56,639 nt of DNA from Planctomycetota bacterium (lineage in GTDB: Bacteria; Planctomycetota; UBA1135; GCA-002686595), in contig NYYZ01000013.1 of assembly GCA_002686945.1 (NCBI GenBank), positions 1-56,639 of the forward strand, in the 5' to 3' direction. The notes under the pieces are model-generated. The model worked only from the letters and a program-made list of their open reading frames with translations, had not been told where the DNA came from and made no database searches. This document shows positions 43,821 through 52,307 of this stretch, in pieces. The position numbers and the translations under genes are program-made. How positions within the stretch are numbered: the first letter of the stretch is position 1; every line of letters starts with the position of its first letter.

Positions 43821-44876
43821 ATGGAGGGGGAACACATTTTCGACCCAGAGGCCCTCGAGGGTTCCGGGGGTAGAGGTTGCGCAGAGGGACCCGAGGGCAA
43901 CCTCGAGGTCAGCCTGCGCCCCAACTCCCTGACAGAGTTTGTAGGCCAGCGGCGGGTAGTGGACGACTTGCGAGTCACCCTGACCGCCGCCCGACAACGG
44001 GGCGAGGCTCCCGACCACGTGCTCTTCTCCGGGCCTCCGGGCCTGGGCAAGACAAGCCTGGCCCGCATCCTGGCGGCAGAACTCTCCACGCGCCTGATCT
44101 CGACCAGCGGTCCCGCCCTGGAAAAACCCAGGGACCTGGTAGGTCTGCTGACCCAGCTGGAAACGGGGGACGTTTTTTTCATCGACGAAGTACACCGTGT
44201 ACCAAAAGCGGTGGAGGAATACCTCTACACCGCCATGGAGGATCGGCAGGTGGACCTGACACTTGACTCTGGTCCGCATGCGCGCATGGTCACCCTACGC
44301 TTGGAACCATTCACTCTCGTTGGCGCAACCACCCGCGAAGGTTTGCTCACAGCGCCCTTCCGCGCACGCTTTGGCCTGCTCCATCGACTGGACCCCTATC
44401 CTGTAGAAGACCTGATCACTATCGTCCAGCGCCTGGCGAAGCTCTTGGATGTAAAACTGTCTGATATCAGCGCACAACTGCTGGCTGAACGCAGTCGTGG
44501 TACACCGCGCATCGTGGGACGCCTGCTCAGGCGCACTCGGGACCTGGCCCAGGTTCGAGGCAGCGCCCCAATCGATGAAGCCTTGACCCAGGAAGCCTTG
44601 AGCCGATTGGGCATCGACGAAAATGGCTTGGAAGAAATGGACCGTCGCATTCTGCGCTGTCTGGCAGATAACGATGGCGGCCCCCTTGCGCTCAAGACCA
44701 TTGCCGCAGTGGTCAACGAATCTGAAGACACCCTTGAAGATGTATACGAGCCGCACCTCCTGCGCTGCGACCTGATCCGCAAGACCTCACGAGGACGCAT
44801 GCTCTCGGTCACAGGCGCTAAGTTGCTCGGGGTCCGCGCCCCGTGCGGGGACGATTCACGGAGCCTCTTCGATTGA
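43821..44876 (+). CDS. ruvB: Holliday junction ATP-dependent helicase RuvB
   Basis: AAA+ motor of 351 residues that drives branch migration of Holliday junctions with RuvA. After an acidic N-terminal stretch of about 30 residues comes the family start SLRPNSLTEFVGQRRVVDDL. Walker A is FSGPPGLGKTSLA, Walker B is VFFIDEVHRVPK, and LVGATTREGLLTAPFRARFG contains the sensor region. The winged-helix end carries TSRGRMLSVTGAKLLG. ruvA and ruvC are not near, which is common outside enterobacteria. The stop overlaps the next gene. Confidence 0.97.
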   Translation: MEGEHIFDPEALEGSGGRGCAEGPEGNLEVSLRPNSLTEFVGQRRVVDDLRVTLTAARQRGEAPDHVLFSGPPGLGKTSLARILAAELSTRLISTSGPALEKPRDLVGLLTQLETGDVFFIDEVHRVPKAVEEYLYTAMEDRQVDLTLDSGPHARMVTLRLEPFTLVGATTREGLLTAPFRARFGLLHRLDPYPVEDLITIVQRLAKLLDVKLSDISAQLLAERSRGTPRIVGRLLRRTRDLAQVRGSAPIDEALTQEALSRLGIDENGLEEMDRRILRCLADNDGGPLALKTIAAVVNESEDTLEDVYEPHLLRCDLIRKTSRGRMLSVTGAKLLGVRAPCGDDSRSLFD

Positions 44877-46138
44877 GGCTGAAAGAGCGCAGAATCAGCC
44901 CACAGGAAGCCGTATGGCTGCTGACTCTGGTGCTCTTCTGCGCCTGCACTGCACCGGGACAACAGCAGCGCGCCGAACGCGCGCAAGAAGCAGACGTCAG
45001 CCCCAACCTGGCGCAGATCATCGCCCAGGTGCGGGTGCACCTGCCCCAGCACGACCGGGCCACGACCTTGGAAGTCGCCAGCGCGAGAGGTCTGGAACAG
45101 GTCACACGCCAGGGAAAGCTGATCAGCGACGGCAGCCGTCTGGCCCCACTTCTGACCTTCGAAAGCCCCCAGGGTGTGCGCCTCTTTGGCGTCCTGCATA
45201 GGGGCCGCTTACTGGTGGAACCCCACCCTGTCAGCGGCTTGTCGGTGACAGTCGAGCTGGCCCTGGAGAACTACATCGAGGGAGTGGTGGCCGCCGAGCT
45301 CACCCTTTGGTCGGCCGAACCCGCCGAACTTGAAGCCCAGGCCATAGCCGCGCGCAGCTACGCCCTGGGAACGCTATTGCAGCGCCGGCAGAGCCTGGGA
45401 AATCCAAACCTGGCGAAGCTCGAAGGAGGCACCCAGGACCAGGCCTACAAGGGAATGTTCGAACCGGATTCCAGTAGAGGCTCACAAGCCGCCGCCCGGC
45501 GATTGAGAAACGCCGTGGCCAAAACCCGCGGGCAGTTTCTGTTCCTTGAAGGCCAACCCTTCGCAGCGCGCTACAGCGCGGCTTGCGGAGGGCATACAGC
45601 GCGTCTGGTCCAGGTCTTTCCTTCTCCCATCAGAGCCGAAGCCGCATTGACAGGTGCTGTCTGTGAAGGCTGTGTTTCCCGCATCGCAGATACTGGACCC
45701 GAGGACCCACGAGGACCGCTCGAATGGCAAACAACTTTCTCCCCCACAGAGCTACACCAACTTGCTCGCAGTCTGGGCTTGGGATCCAGCCTACGGCGCT
45801 ACGAACTGGGACAGCGGGACGCAAGCGGTCGTTGGCTGAGCGTGATCCTGGTGGGTGAGCAAACTACAAAAGAGATCACCGCCGAGACTCTGCGCGCCCA
45901 ACTCGGCCATGGTCGCCTCCGCAGCACACGCATCGTTTCCAGCTGGCCCCACGCCGGCCAGACGATCAGCGCAGGCCTGCACTTCAAAGGTCTGGGTCAC
46001 GGACACGGGGTCGGCCTCTGCCAGCAAGGTGCCCGGGACGCAGCGCGTCGGGGTTGGAGTGCCGAACGGATCCTGTCTGAGGCCTACCCGGGCACTGAGA
46101 TTCGTCGTCTGCAGTCTCCGATCAGACGCCGAACTTGA
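44843..46138 (+). CDS. SpoIID/LytB-domain lipoprotein
   Basis: Predicted lytic transglycosylase-type protein of up to 431 residues. A hydrophobic N terminus ends in FCACTAPG (lipobox). The SpoIID domain starts with LALENYIEGVVAAELTLW, which includes the glutamate that is catalytic in SpoIID, then LEAQAIAARSYAL, ARYSAACGGHTA and, near the end, GHGHGVGLCQQGARDAA, all typical. SpoIID cleaves peptidoglycan strands stripped of peptide stems. The GTG at 44843 overlaps ruvB by 34 bases; the in-frame TTG 44873 would instead give a TTGA overlap and a cleaner signal peptide. Sporulation is not implied, as this domain also occurs in other bacteria. Confidence 0.9.
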   Translation: MRGRFTEPLRLRLKERRISPQEAVWLLTLVLFCACTAPGQQQRAERAQEADVSPNLAQIIAQVRVHLPQHDRATTLEVASARGLEQVTRQGKLISDGSRLAPLLTFESPQGVRLFGVLHRGRLLVEPHPVSGLSVTVELALENYIEGVVAAELTLWSAEPAELEAQAIAARSYALGTLLQRRQSLGNPNLAKLEGGTQDQAYKGMFEPDSSRGSQAAARRLRNAVAKTRGQFLFLEGQPFAARYSAACGGHTARLVQVFPSPIRAEAALTGAVCEGCVSRIADTGPEDPRGPLEWQTTFSPTELHQLARSLGLGSSLRRYELGQRDASGRWLSVILVGEQTTKEITAETLRAQLGHGRLRSTRIVSSWPHAGQTISAGLHFKGLGHGHGVGLCQQGARDAARRGWSAERILSEAYPGTEIRRLQSPIRRRT

Positions 46139-46184
46139 GTCCTCTCAAGCCCCAGGCTCTCCCCTGTGGTTATTGTGAGCGCCC

Positions 46185-47339
46185 ATGAGCGCTCCCTTCT
46201 CGTTTCAGGTCCAAGCTAACTGCCCCACAAGCGGGGCCCGCTGCGCCACCTTCGAGACCCCCCACGGCGCGATTCAGACGCCGGCGTTCATGCCCGTGGG
46301 CACACGCGGGACAGTCAAGGGCGTCCTGCCCCGGGACCTGCGGGAATCAGGGTCAACCATGGTCCTGGCCAACACCCTGCACCTGTTTCTGCGTCCCGGG
46401 CCCGAAGCGGTACGCGAAATCGGAGGCCTGCACACCTTCATGGGTTGGGATGGACCGATCCTGACAGACTCTGGAGGCTATCAGGTCTTCTCCATGGCGG
46501 ACCTGGCCCAGATCAACAGGGACGGTGTCACCTTTCGCTCGATCGTCGACGGTAAATCGGTGCGCTTCACACCTGAAGTCGTGATGGATGTGCAACGGGA
46601 TCTGGGAGCGGACGTGATCATGGCCTTCGACCACTGCCCCACGGATCCCACCGACCGGGCCCAGGTTCAAGCCGCTACCGACCGCACACACCACTGGCTC
46701 GATCGCTGCGTCAGACAATGGCAGGCCAACGGGGGCCTTGAAGGTGGTCAGGCTTTGTTCGGCATCGTCCAGGGGGGCACCTTCGAAGACCTGCGTGCCA
46801 AGAGCGTCGAAGCAGTCTGTTCCCACGATCTGGCGGGAGTCGCTGTAGGCGGCGTCAGCGTGGGCGAGGATCGCGAACACATCCGCAATGCATTCGCCCT
46901 GGCACTGCCCCTCCTTCCCCCAGACAGGCCGCGCTACCTGATGGGCATCGGCACCCCCCGCGACTTCTTCGACGCGATACGCCAGGGAGCAGACCTTTTC
47001 GACTGTGTGACCCCCACGCGTCACGGACGCAACCATCAGGTCTACACCTCCCGGGGTCGGATCAACGTTCGCAACGAAGGCTGGAGTCGCTCCACCGAAG
47101 CCCTCGATCCCGAGTGTCCCTGCCCGGCCTGCACAGAGTTTCCGCTGGGAAGCCTACGGCACTTTTGCAAAGCCAACGAGATGCTGGCGGGCTCCTTGCT
47201 CTCCCTGCACAACCTGTACTTCTTCCACCGCCTCTTGCAGCGCATGCGCACCGCAATTGCCGAGGGCAGTCTGGACGCCCTGGAAGCGGAAGTCCTGCCC
47301 CGGGTGGAGAAGCGCCAGCGACCCCTGGATGCGGGATAA
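46185..47339 (+). CDS. tgt: tRNA-guanine transglycosylase (queuosine)
   Basis: Swaps guanine 34 of GUN-anticodon tRNAs for the queuosine precursor. The product is 384 residues. LTDSGGYQVFSMADLAQ holds the general-base aspartate, AFDHCPTDP and GIGTPRDFFDAIRQG are family signatures, and DCVTPTRHGRN has the second catalytic aspartate. The zinc site is in CPCPACTEFP and the histidine of SLLSLHNLYFF. It starts 46 bases after the SpoIID-like gene and is probably read with ruvB. No queA is in the window. Confidence 0.97.
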   Translation: MSAPFSFQVQANCPTSGARCATFETPHGAIQTPAFMPVGTRGTVKGVLPRDLRESGSTMVLANTLHLFLRPGPEAVREIGGLHTFMGWDGPILTDSGGYQVFSMADLAQINRDGVTFRSIVDGKSVRFTPEVVMDVQRDLGADVIMAFDHCPTDPTDRAQVQAATDRTHHWLDRCVRQWQANGGLEGGQALFGIVQGGTFEDLRAKSVEAVCSHDLAGVAVGGVSVGEDREHIRNAFALALPLLPPDRPRYLMGIGTPRDFFDAIRQGADLFDCVTPTRHGRNHQVYTSRGRINVRNEGWSRSTEALDPECPCPACTEFPLGSLRHFCKANEMLAGSLLSLHNLYFFHRLLQRMRTAIAEGSLDALEAEVLPRVEKRQRPLDAG

Positions 47340-47358
47340 TCCGCGCTCCCGCCCTCCC

Positions 47359-47520
47359 TCAGCGGGCCTTGAAGTCCTCGCAACTCGTGGCATTTGGACG
47401 CTCTGGCCGCCGGCACGCATCCCCATAATCCCACTGACAGCGATCACAAAGGGGCGCTGCTGAGCTGCCGCTGAAAAGGCGCCTGAAGAAGTTGCCTAGG
47501 GCTTGGAACAGGGAGCGCAA
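47359..47520 (-). CDS. Short Cys4 zinc-ribbon-like protein
   Basis: A 53-residue frame missed by length-based calling. It starts at TTG 47520 with GAGGA just upstream, 18 bases after the SH3-repeat gene's stop. An N-terminal amphipathic stretch (SLFQALGNFFRRLF) leads to CDRCQW, then GDACRRPERPN and SCEDF, ending in KAR. The spacing C-x2-C-x7-C-x10-C with the conserved-looking PERPN and C-x-DF motif suggests a metal-binding knuckle. Position suggests it is cotranscribed with the SH3-repeat gene. No family name is claimed. Confidence 0.62.
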   Translation of the reverse strand: MRSLFQALGNFFRRLFSGSSAAPLCDRCQWDYGDACRRPERPNATSCEDFKAR

Positions 47521-47538
47521 GAGATCCTCGCGCCAGCC

Positions 47539-48771
47539 TCAGCGGCGTTTGCGTCCGCCCGCAATCACCTCAAGGCGGCGTATGTCCAGAAGCGGCAGTA
47601 GTTCGTCTTGCTCAAGGGTCGGCGGACTGTACTCCCGGCGCATGGCTCCGGCCATTCCGACCTGATAACCCACATAGCTGTTGAGGTCATAACGCCCGTC
47701 GCCGCTGACCAACTCCACCCGACGCTTACCGGCCCACCAGATGTACCAACGAGTCGACTCACCCGCGCTCTTGACGGACTCCACCCAACCACGACCATCG
47801 AAGCGACCCCAGTCAGGGGTGCGCGCCATTTCGCGTAGGCGTTGCTCGTCGAGCAACTGGGCGATGCGCTGACGACGACTCTCATCCCGCTCGGTCATGT
47901 CCCCGCCCAGGTCGGCGAGTTGCGCGCGCAGAGCGCAGCGTTCCGCCTGACGGCTGGCCACCTGAGCCAAGGGCGTTGAGGCACCTGACAAGGTCTGCAC
48001 TTTCTGGTATGCCTTCTGCACCGCAGTCCAGGTAGCACTGTCCGCATCAGTCATCTTCACTGCGGCTTCATAGAGCGCGTCCGCCTCTGTCAAGGCGCGC
48101 CGTGCACCGGGCTTGACCAGGGGCGTTACCTTTTGGGGTTTGGGCTTGGAAGTCACCTTGGGCTTGCTCGCGACTTTGGGCATGACGCGGGCTGCCGCTG
48201 CAAACTCCGTCGCCGCAAGCGCTTCATCTGTGCGCACGGTGGTTTCGCTGCCTTCCACCCACAAGGTGCTACCCGGGGGCGCCCAGATCTGGACCCAGTC
48301 CTTGTCCAAAGGCAGGCTTGCGTCCTGGCGTCCAGCCAGCTCCACTTGTGTACCAAGCATCAGACGATCCGGCAGAGCCATGGAATCCGGTCCACTAGAG
48401 GCCATGGGCCGCATGTTGAGCCGGTCGCCGCTGACTGTCAGCACAGCCGGGTTCCGGGTCGGGGTCACAAAGCTGCCGTGCACCCAGACCATGAACCCAC
48501 CGGCCACTTGGACCCGATGGAAAGGCCGCGTGCCGGAGCTGGTCTCGACAACCTTGAGCAGTTGCCCGGCCTCAAGCTCAGTCACCAGTGAACCCGCACG
48601 GTCGGGGAAGGAGCGTGCCTTGCTACCGGCATCGGCCTCCACCCAATTGATTGTCGTCTTCGGCGCGGTGGTTTCTGAGGAATCGGGCGTCTCCTGGGAG
48701 ACGGCCGGTGAAACAAGGAGCAGAGCGCTAGCGGCAAGCAGGCCCTGTGCGGATCGATTGAAAGTGTTCAT
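47539..48771 (-). CDS. Secreted SH3-repeat protein
   Basis: Exported protein of 410 residues with a signal peptide ending near SPAVSQE. Two bacterial SH3-type units are seen: ARSFPDRAGSLVTELEAGQ with VWVHGSFV (about 55-105), and LTVSGDRLNMRPM with LMLGTQVELAGR and WVQIWAP (about 110-175). A Lys/Pro linker (KPKVTSKPKPQKVTP, about 200-220) is followed by a helical segment and an SH3-like C-terminal part (YIWWAGKRRVELVSGDG). Such proteins bind peptidoglycan or peptides in the envelope. The end is basic (GGRKRR). The short Cys4 gene lies directly downstream, divergent partner is the aminotransferase. Confidence 0.8.
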   Translation of the reverse strand: MNTFNRSAQGLLAASALLLVSPAVSQETPDSSETTAPKTTINWVEADAGSKARSFPDRAGSLVTELEAGQLLKVVETSSGTRPFHRVQVAGGFMVWVHGSFVTPTRNPAVLTVSGDRLNMRPMASSGPDSMALPDRLMLGTQVELAGRQDASLPLDKDWVQIWAPPGSTLWVEGSETTVRTDEALAATEFAAAARVMPKVASKPKVTSKPKPQKVTPLVKPGARRALTEADALYEAAVKMTDADSATWTAVQKAYQKVQTLSGASTPLAQVASRQAERCALRAQLADLGGDMTERDESRRQRIAQLLDEQRLREMARTPDWGRFDGRGWVESVKSAGESTRWYIWWAGKRRVELVSGDGRYDLNSYVGYQVGMAGAMRREYSPPTLEQDELLPLLDIRRLEVIAGGRKRR

Positions 48772-48803
48772 CTAGTTGGGAGATCCCCCGAAGTGATCGA
48801 AGC

Positions 48804-48824
48804 GGGAGGAACCCTTCTCCTCCC
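48804..48824. other. Inverted repeat in the SH3-aminotransferase divergent gap
   Basis: GGGAGGA and TCCTCCC with a seven-base spacer in the 170-base divergent gap. The left arm looks like a Shine-Dalgarno sequence but has no frame near it. It may be an operator; otherwise I see nothing certain in the gap. Confidence 0.3.
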
Positions 48825-48941
48825 ACGGCTTGAAGGCTAGCGCTCTGAGCAGGTCGATTCCATGCTCTTGCCAAAGAGGTCTGGCAGAACCTTCTCCCTC
48901 GTCCCGACAGCCGCCCGCCCAGAACCCCTACACTGATCCCA

Positions 48942-50069
48942 ATGAGCGCGCCCCAGCACTCCCCTCCGCTGTTCCCCTACATGACCTGGGCCCAGACCGA
49001 GTCCTTTATCTCTCCCTGGTGCCTGGCCCAATCCGGAATGCCCGTGCCCGACGCGGAGGTCCTGGGCCCTGCCCTTGAGATCGGCCCCTGCCTGGAGTGG
49101 TCCTGCGCTGGGAGCCGACCCCAGTTGGAGGAACGGCTGGCCGAGCTCTTTGGCCTGCCTGCCGAACGCGTGCTGGTGACCCCGGGAGCCTCGGGAGCCA
49201 TGCAGCTTCTGGCCCAGACCCTCTTCACAGAGAACTCACGGGTGCTGCACGAAACCCCCTGCTATCAACCCCTGGAGGCCCTGGCAGGGCTCTTTGGAGC
49301 CGAGGCTCAGCCCCTGGAACGGCGCCCTGAAGAGGGTTGGAGCCTTGACCCCGCGCGCCTTCAGTTGGCCTCAGAAGGCCGCCCAACGCACCTCTTTCTG
49401 ACCAACCCCCACAACCCCACCGGCGCTGTGACCCCTGCGGCAAAAATCCGGGCCCTCGGGGCAGCGCTGGAACCCTCTGGCGGCGTCCTGGTCAGCTCGG
49501 AGGTCTACATGGAATGCGCCCCCGACCCCGATCAACGGGTACACGCCGCCGCACTCTGCCCCAACGGGATCTCCATCGGCTCCTTGACCAAGGCCTATGG
49601 CCTCGGCCCCCTGCGCCTGGGCTGGATCTTGTTGGGGGCGGGCCTTGCGGATCTGCGCGCAACCCTGGTAGACCGGGCCCACCTCTCCTGGGTGGACCCC
49701 CCCAGCGCCAGCCTCCTGCTGGGCCAGCGCGCCCTCGACCGCCTGCCTGCGCTGCTGCAACCCCTGCGCCGCATCGAAGCGGAAAGCCGCCCCCTGCTCG
49801 ACGCCTGGATCGAAAACAACCCTCGGGTACGAGCCCTGATCCCGCCCTTCGGCATCTTTGCCTTCGCGATCCTGGAAGGGGTACGGGACACCCAGGCCTT
49901 TGCCCGCTGGCTGGCAAAGCAACACCAGGTCGATGTAGTCGCCGGCGAGTTCTTCGGATACCCGGGAGCCGTTCGCATCGGAGCGGGCCTGCCGCCGGAA
50001 ACTCTGGCGGAAGGACTGCAACGCCTGGAAGCGGCCCACACGGAATGGTGCGCTGAGGGACGAGGCTAG
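48942..50069 (+). CDS. Fold-type I PLP aminotransferase with altered Asp motif
   Basis: Pyridoxal-phosphate enzyme of 375 residues of the class I/II aminotransferase fold. Seen are VTPGASGAMQLLAQTLF, LTNPHNPTG (N155-G161), SLTKAYGLGPLRLGW with the PLP lysine K217, and R225. The strand that normally gives D-x-x-Y, where the aspartate holds the pyridine nitrogen, reads SSEVY, with S186 in place of that aspartate; the tyrosine Y189 is present. Substrate is not predictable. Its stop is in the CTAG shared with larC, which faces it. Cysteines C27, C50, C55 and C107 are scattered. Confidence 0.85.
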   Translation: MSAPQHSPPLFPYMTWAQTESFISPWCLAQSGMPVPDAEVLGPALEIGPCLEWSCAGSRPQLEERLAELFGLPAERVLVTPGASGAMQLLAQTLFTENSRVLHETPCYQPLEALAGLFGAEAQPLERRPEEGWSLDPARLQLASEGRPTHLFLTNPHNPTGAVTPAAKIRALGAALEPSGGVLVSSEVYMECAPDPDQRVHAAALCPNGISIGSLTKAYGLGPLRLGWILLGAGLADLRATLVDRAHLSWVDPPSASLLLGQRALDRLPALLQPLRRIEAESRPLLDAWIENNPRVRALIPPFGIFAFAILEGVRDTQAFARWLAKQHQVDVVAGEFFGYPGAVRIGAGLPPETLAEGLQRLEAAHTEWCAEGRG

Positions 50070-51337
50070 GAACTTGATCCAGACCTGATCGGGGCAACCC
50101 CTTCCAAAGCCAGTTGTTCTAGGGCCAGGGCTGTCACCTCGGCGCGCACCTGGCGCAGGGTCAGGTTGGCATGTTCCGCCAGCGCTGACACATCGTCATG
50201 CTCAGGAAAAAGGTCACGCTCTTCGATGGTCAGGGTGCTCCCGGCTTCTTTACCTGGCCGTTGACGGATCTTGACACGCACCTCTGCGCCCCGCAACTCG
50301 ACCTTGATGCTGCGACGGGCGCATTCCAAGCGTTCAACCTTGAGCCAGCGCACACCGAGACTCGTGCTCCAACGAAAAACCATGTCCTCCAAGACAGCCC
50401 GGCGCCCGGGACGCGTGAGGGCGGAGAGCACCACCCCCGGACGGTCCTTTTTCATGAACACCGGAGCACTCCAAACTTCGAGTGCCCCCGCCGCGCGCAG
50501 GCAGCCGGTCAAATGCCCCACGTCCTCACCGGTCATGTCGTCAATGGTGACCTCGAGCAGATCCACTTCGGTCCGGCGCCGACCGGAGGCCTCGTTGGGC
50601 TGGTCGGCCACCTGACCCAGTTGCAAACGCAGCAGATTTGGAGGTTGCTCTGCAGGATCCGCCGTACCTGCTCCGTAGCCAACTCTCTCGGTCTGAAAAG
50701 TCGTGGGAGGCGCAAATTCATCGCAGAGAGCCGCCAGAATTGCCGCTCCAGTTGGTGTCGTACGCTCCATTCCTCCCCCCATCAGGGTGGGTCGCCCGCG
50801 CAGAAGTTCCACAACGGCGGGCACTGGCACGGGCATTTCCCCATGGGCGCATGTGAGCGTTCCGGACCCCACGAGCGGAGGCGTGACCAAGACCCGTTCG
50901 ATACCCAGACGCTCCAAAGCCAAGGCAGCGCCGGCCACATCGACCAGAGTGTCCACCGCACCCACTTCGTGGAAGTGAACTTCTTGGGGCGGACAACCAT
51001 GCACGCGCCCTTCGGCCTCGGCCAAAAGTTGCAGCACGCGTCCCGCCCGCTCGCGCACCTGGGCCGAGAGCGTTGCACGATCGAGCAGACCCAAGAGATC
51101 TTTCAAGCAGCGCATGGGAGGCGCGGCGTCGGTCTTGGTTTCCACTTTTAGATGCCGACCGCTGAGCCCTCCGCGCCAGACCTCGCTGACAGTCAATTGC
51201 ACCTCTCCTGGAAACAGGTCCTGCGCCAGGTCTTCGAGCACGGTCAAGTCGAAGCGCTCATCTTGCAGGTCCAAGAGCGCGGCCAGGAACATGTCCCCCG
51301 CCATGCCCCCGAAGGGCTCGATGAATAGATCCGTCAT
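50066..51337 (-). CDS. larC: LarC-type nickel insertion protein
   Basis: Protein of 423 residues of the LarC family, which adds nickel to the pincer nucleotide cofactor used by lactate racemase and its relatives. Signatures are IEPFGGMAGDMFLAALLDL at the N terminus, GCPPQEVHFHEVGAVDTLVD, TTPTGAAILAAL and IDDMTGEDVGHL. In Lactobacillus, LarC is made through a programmed frameshift between two frames. Here one continuous frame covers both parts, so no recoding is needed. larA, larB and larE are not in the window. It ends in a CTAG overlap with the aminotransferase and lies 15 bases after comF. Confidence 0.92.
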   Translation of the reverse strand: MTDLFIEPFGGMAGDMFLAALLDLQDERFDLTVLEDLAQDLFPGEVQLTVSEVWRGGLSGRHLKVETKTDAAPPMRCLKDLLGLLDRATLSAQVRERAGRVLQLLAEAEGRVHGCPPQEVHFHEVGAVDTLVDVAGAALALERLGIERVLVTPPLVGSGTLTCAHGEMPVPVPAVVELLRGRPTLMGGGMERTTPTGAAILAALCDEFAPPTTFQTERVGYGAGTADPAEQPPNLLRLQLGQVADQPNEASGRRRTEVDLLEVTIDDMTGEDVGHLTGCLRAAGALEVWSAPVFMKKDRPGVVLSALTRPGRRAVLEDMVFRWSTSLGVRWLKVERLECARRSIKVELRGAEVRVKIRQRPGKEAGSTLTIEERDLFPEHDDVSALAEHANLTLRQVRAEVTALALEQLALEGVAPIRSGSSS

Positions 51338-51352
51338 AGGCGCAGCAGTGTC

Positions 51353-52249
51353 CTACCGATCGGACCAGGACGCAAGCCCTGCCCGGGCGAGAACCAGAGC
51401 ACCGCGCACGCGGAATCCCCCAAGGGCCTGGCGACAGACCCCGAGGGTCTCACCGGAAGTGGTCACATCATCCACCAGCCACAGGTCCCGGCCAGCCAGC
51501 CGCTCGAGATCGCGCTCCCTCAACACAAAGGCCTGCTCCACATTCTTGGACCGGGCTTGAGCTCGCCAGGATCCCTGGGGGGCGCTGAAACGAACCCGCC
51601 GAAGAGGGCTTTCAACCGGCCAGCCCAGGTGCCGGCCAAGCACCGTGGCCAACTCAAGAGCCTGGTCATAGCCCCGCTCCACCCGCCGCGCCGGGTGCAG
51701 GGGCACGGGAACCAGAAGCCCGGGTCGAGTCACCTGGCCCGGTTTCACCCAACGCTCCAACACCCGAGCAGCGAGCAAAGCTCCCAGGGGTTGAGCCAGA
51801 TCCTTCCGACGACCGTGTTTGAAGGCCAAGATCCAAGGACTGAGCGCGGGATCCTTGTACTCTCCCAAGCAGAGCAGTCTTTGCTCTTGCGCCCCAGGCC
51901 CTTCCATGCCAGGAGACTTGCTCCAAGCCTGACGGCCAGCACCAGCGCAAGGCAAGCAAACACTCCCATCGGCCAGGCCCGCCCGTAGGGGCCGGTCGCA
52001 AAGTCCACAAGCCGCAGAACGCGAACCCTCCTCAAGGGCGTGAGTCTCGCAGGCCCAGTCGAGAGAAGGCCCCTTGGCCTTGGAGCAATCAATCCCTGGA
52101 ACCCGCCCGGGGCGCCCCGCTGATGCCGACAGATCGCGCTCCAAGCCACGACCACACAACCAACAGCGAGGTGGTTGAATCAGCTCCCAAAAAGAAGCCC
52201 CGCCAAGGCTCCTGAGCAGGGCCGAGACGGAAGCTGGCACGTTCAGCAC
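51353..52249 (-). CDS. comF: ComF family amidophosphoribosyltransferase-like protein
   Basis: Protein of 298 residues of the ComF/GntX group, related to phosphoribosyltransferases and involved in DNA uptake in competent bacteria. Three cysteine clusters are in the first half: CWLCGRGL, CGLCDRPL and CLPCAGAG, consistent with metal knuckles. The transferase fold follows, with PVPLHPARRVERGYDQALELA and the phosphoribosyl-binding loop LWLVDDVTTSGETL. About 40 residues between the first two clusters are extra compared with short ComF proteins. No other competence gene is seen. It is probably read with larC downstream. Confidence 0.92.
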   Translation of the reverse strand: MLNVPASVSALLRSLGGASFWELIQPPRCWLCGRGLERDLSASAGRPGRVPGIDCSKAKGPSLDWACETHALEEGSRSAACGLCDRPLRAGLADGSVCLPCAGAGRQAWSKSPGMEGPGAQEQRLLCLGEYKDPALSPWILAFKHGRRKDLAQPLGALLAARVLERWVKPGQVTRPGLLVPVPLHPARRVERGYDQALELATVLGRHLGWPVESPLRRVRFSAPQGSWRAQARSKNVEQAFVLRERDLERLAGRDLWLVDDVTTSGETLGVCRQALGGFRVRGALVLARAGLASWSDR

Positions 52250-52307
52250 GCCTCAAGAACGCACCACCGCCGCCAGGGTTTCACCCCTTGAACACAGGGG
52301 CCACCAC

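Noticed and set aside
43821..43860. An ATT start codon for ruvB preceded by GGAGGGG
   Set aside because: ATT starts are very rare, and the in-frame ATG 43821 is simpler, although it lacks a Shine-Dalgarno site.
49371..50039. A 222-codon minus-strand frame opposite the aminotransferase
   Set aside because: It is antisense to a gene with full PLP motifs and has no family features.
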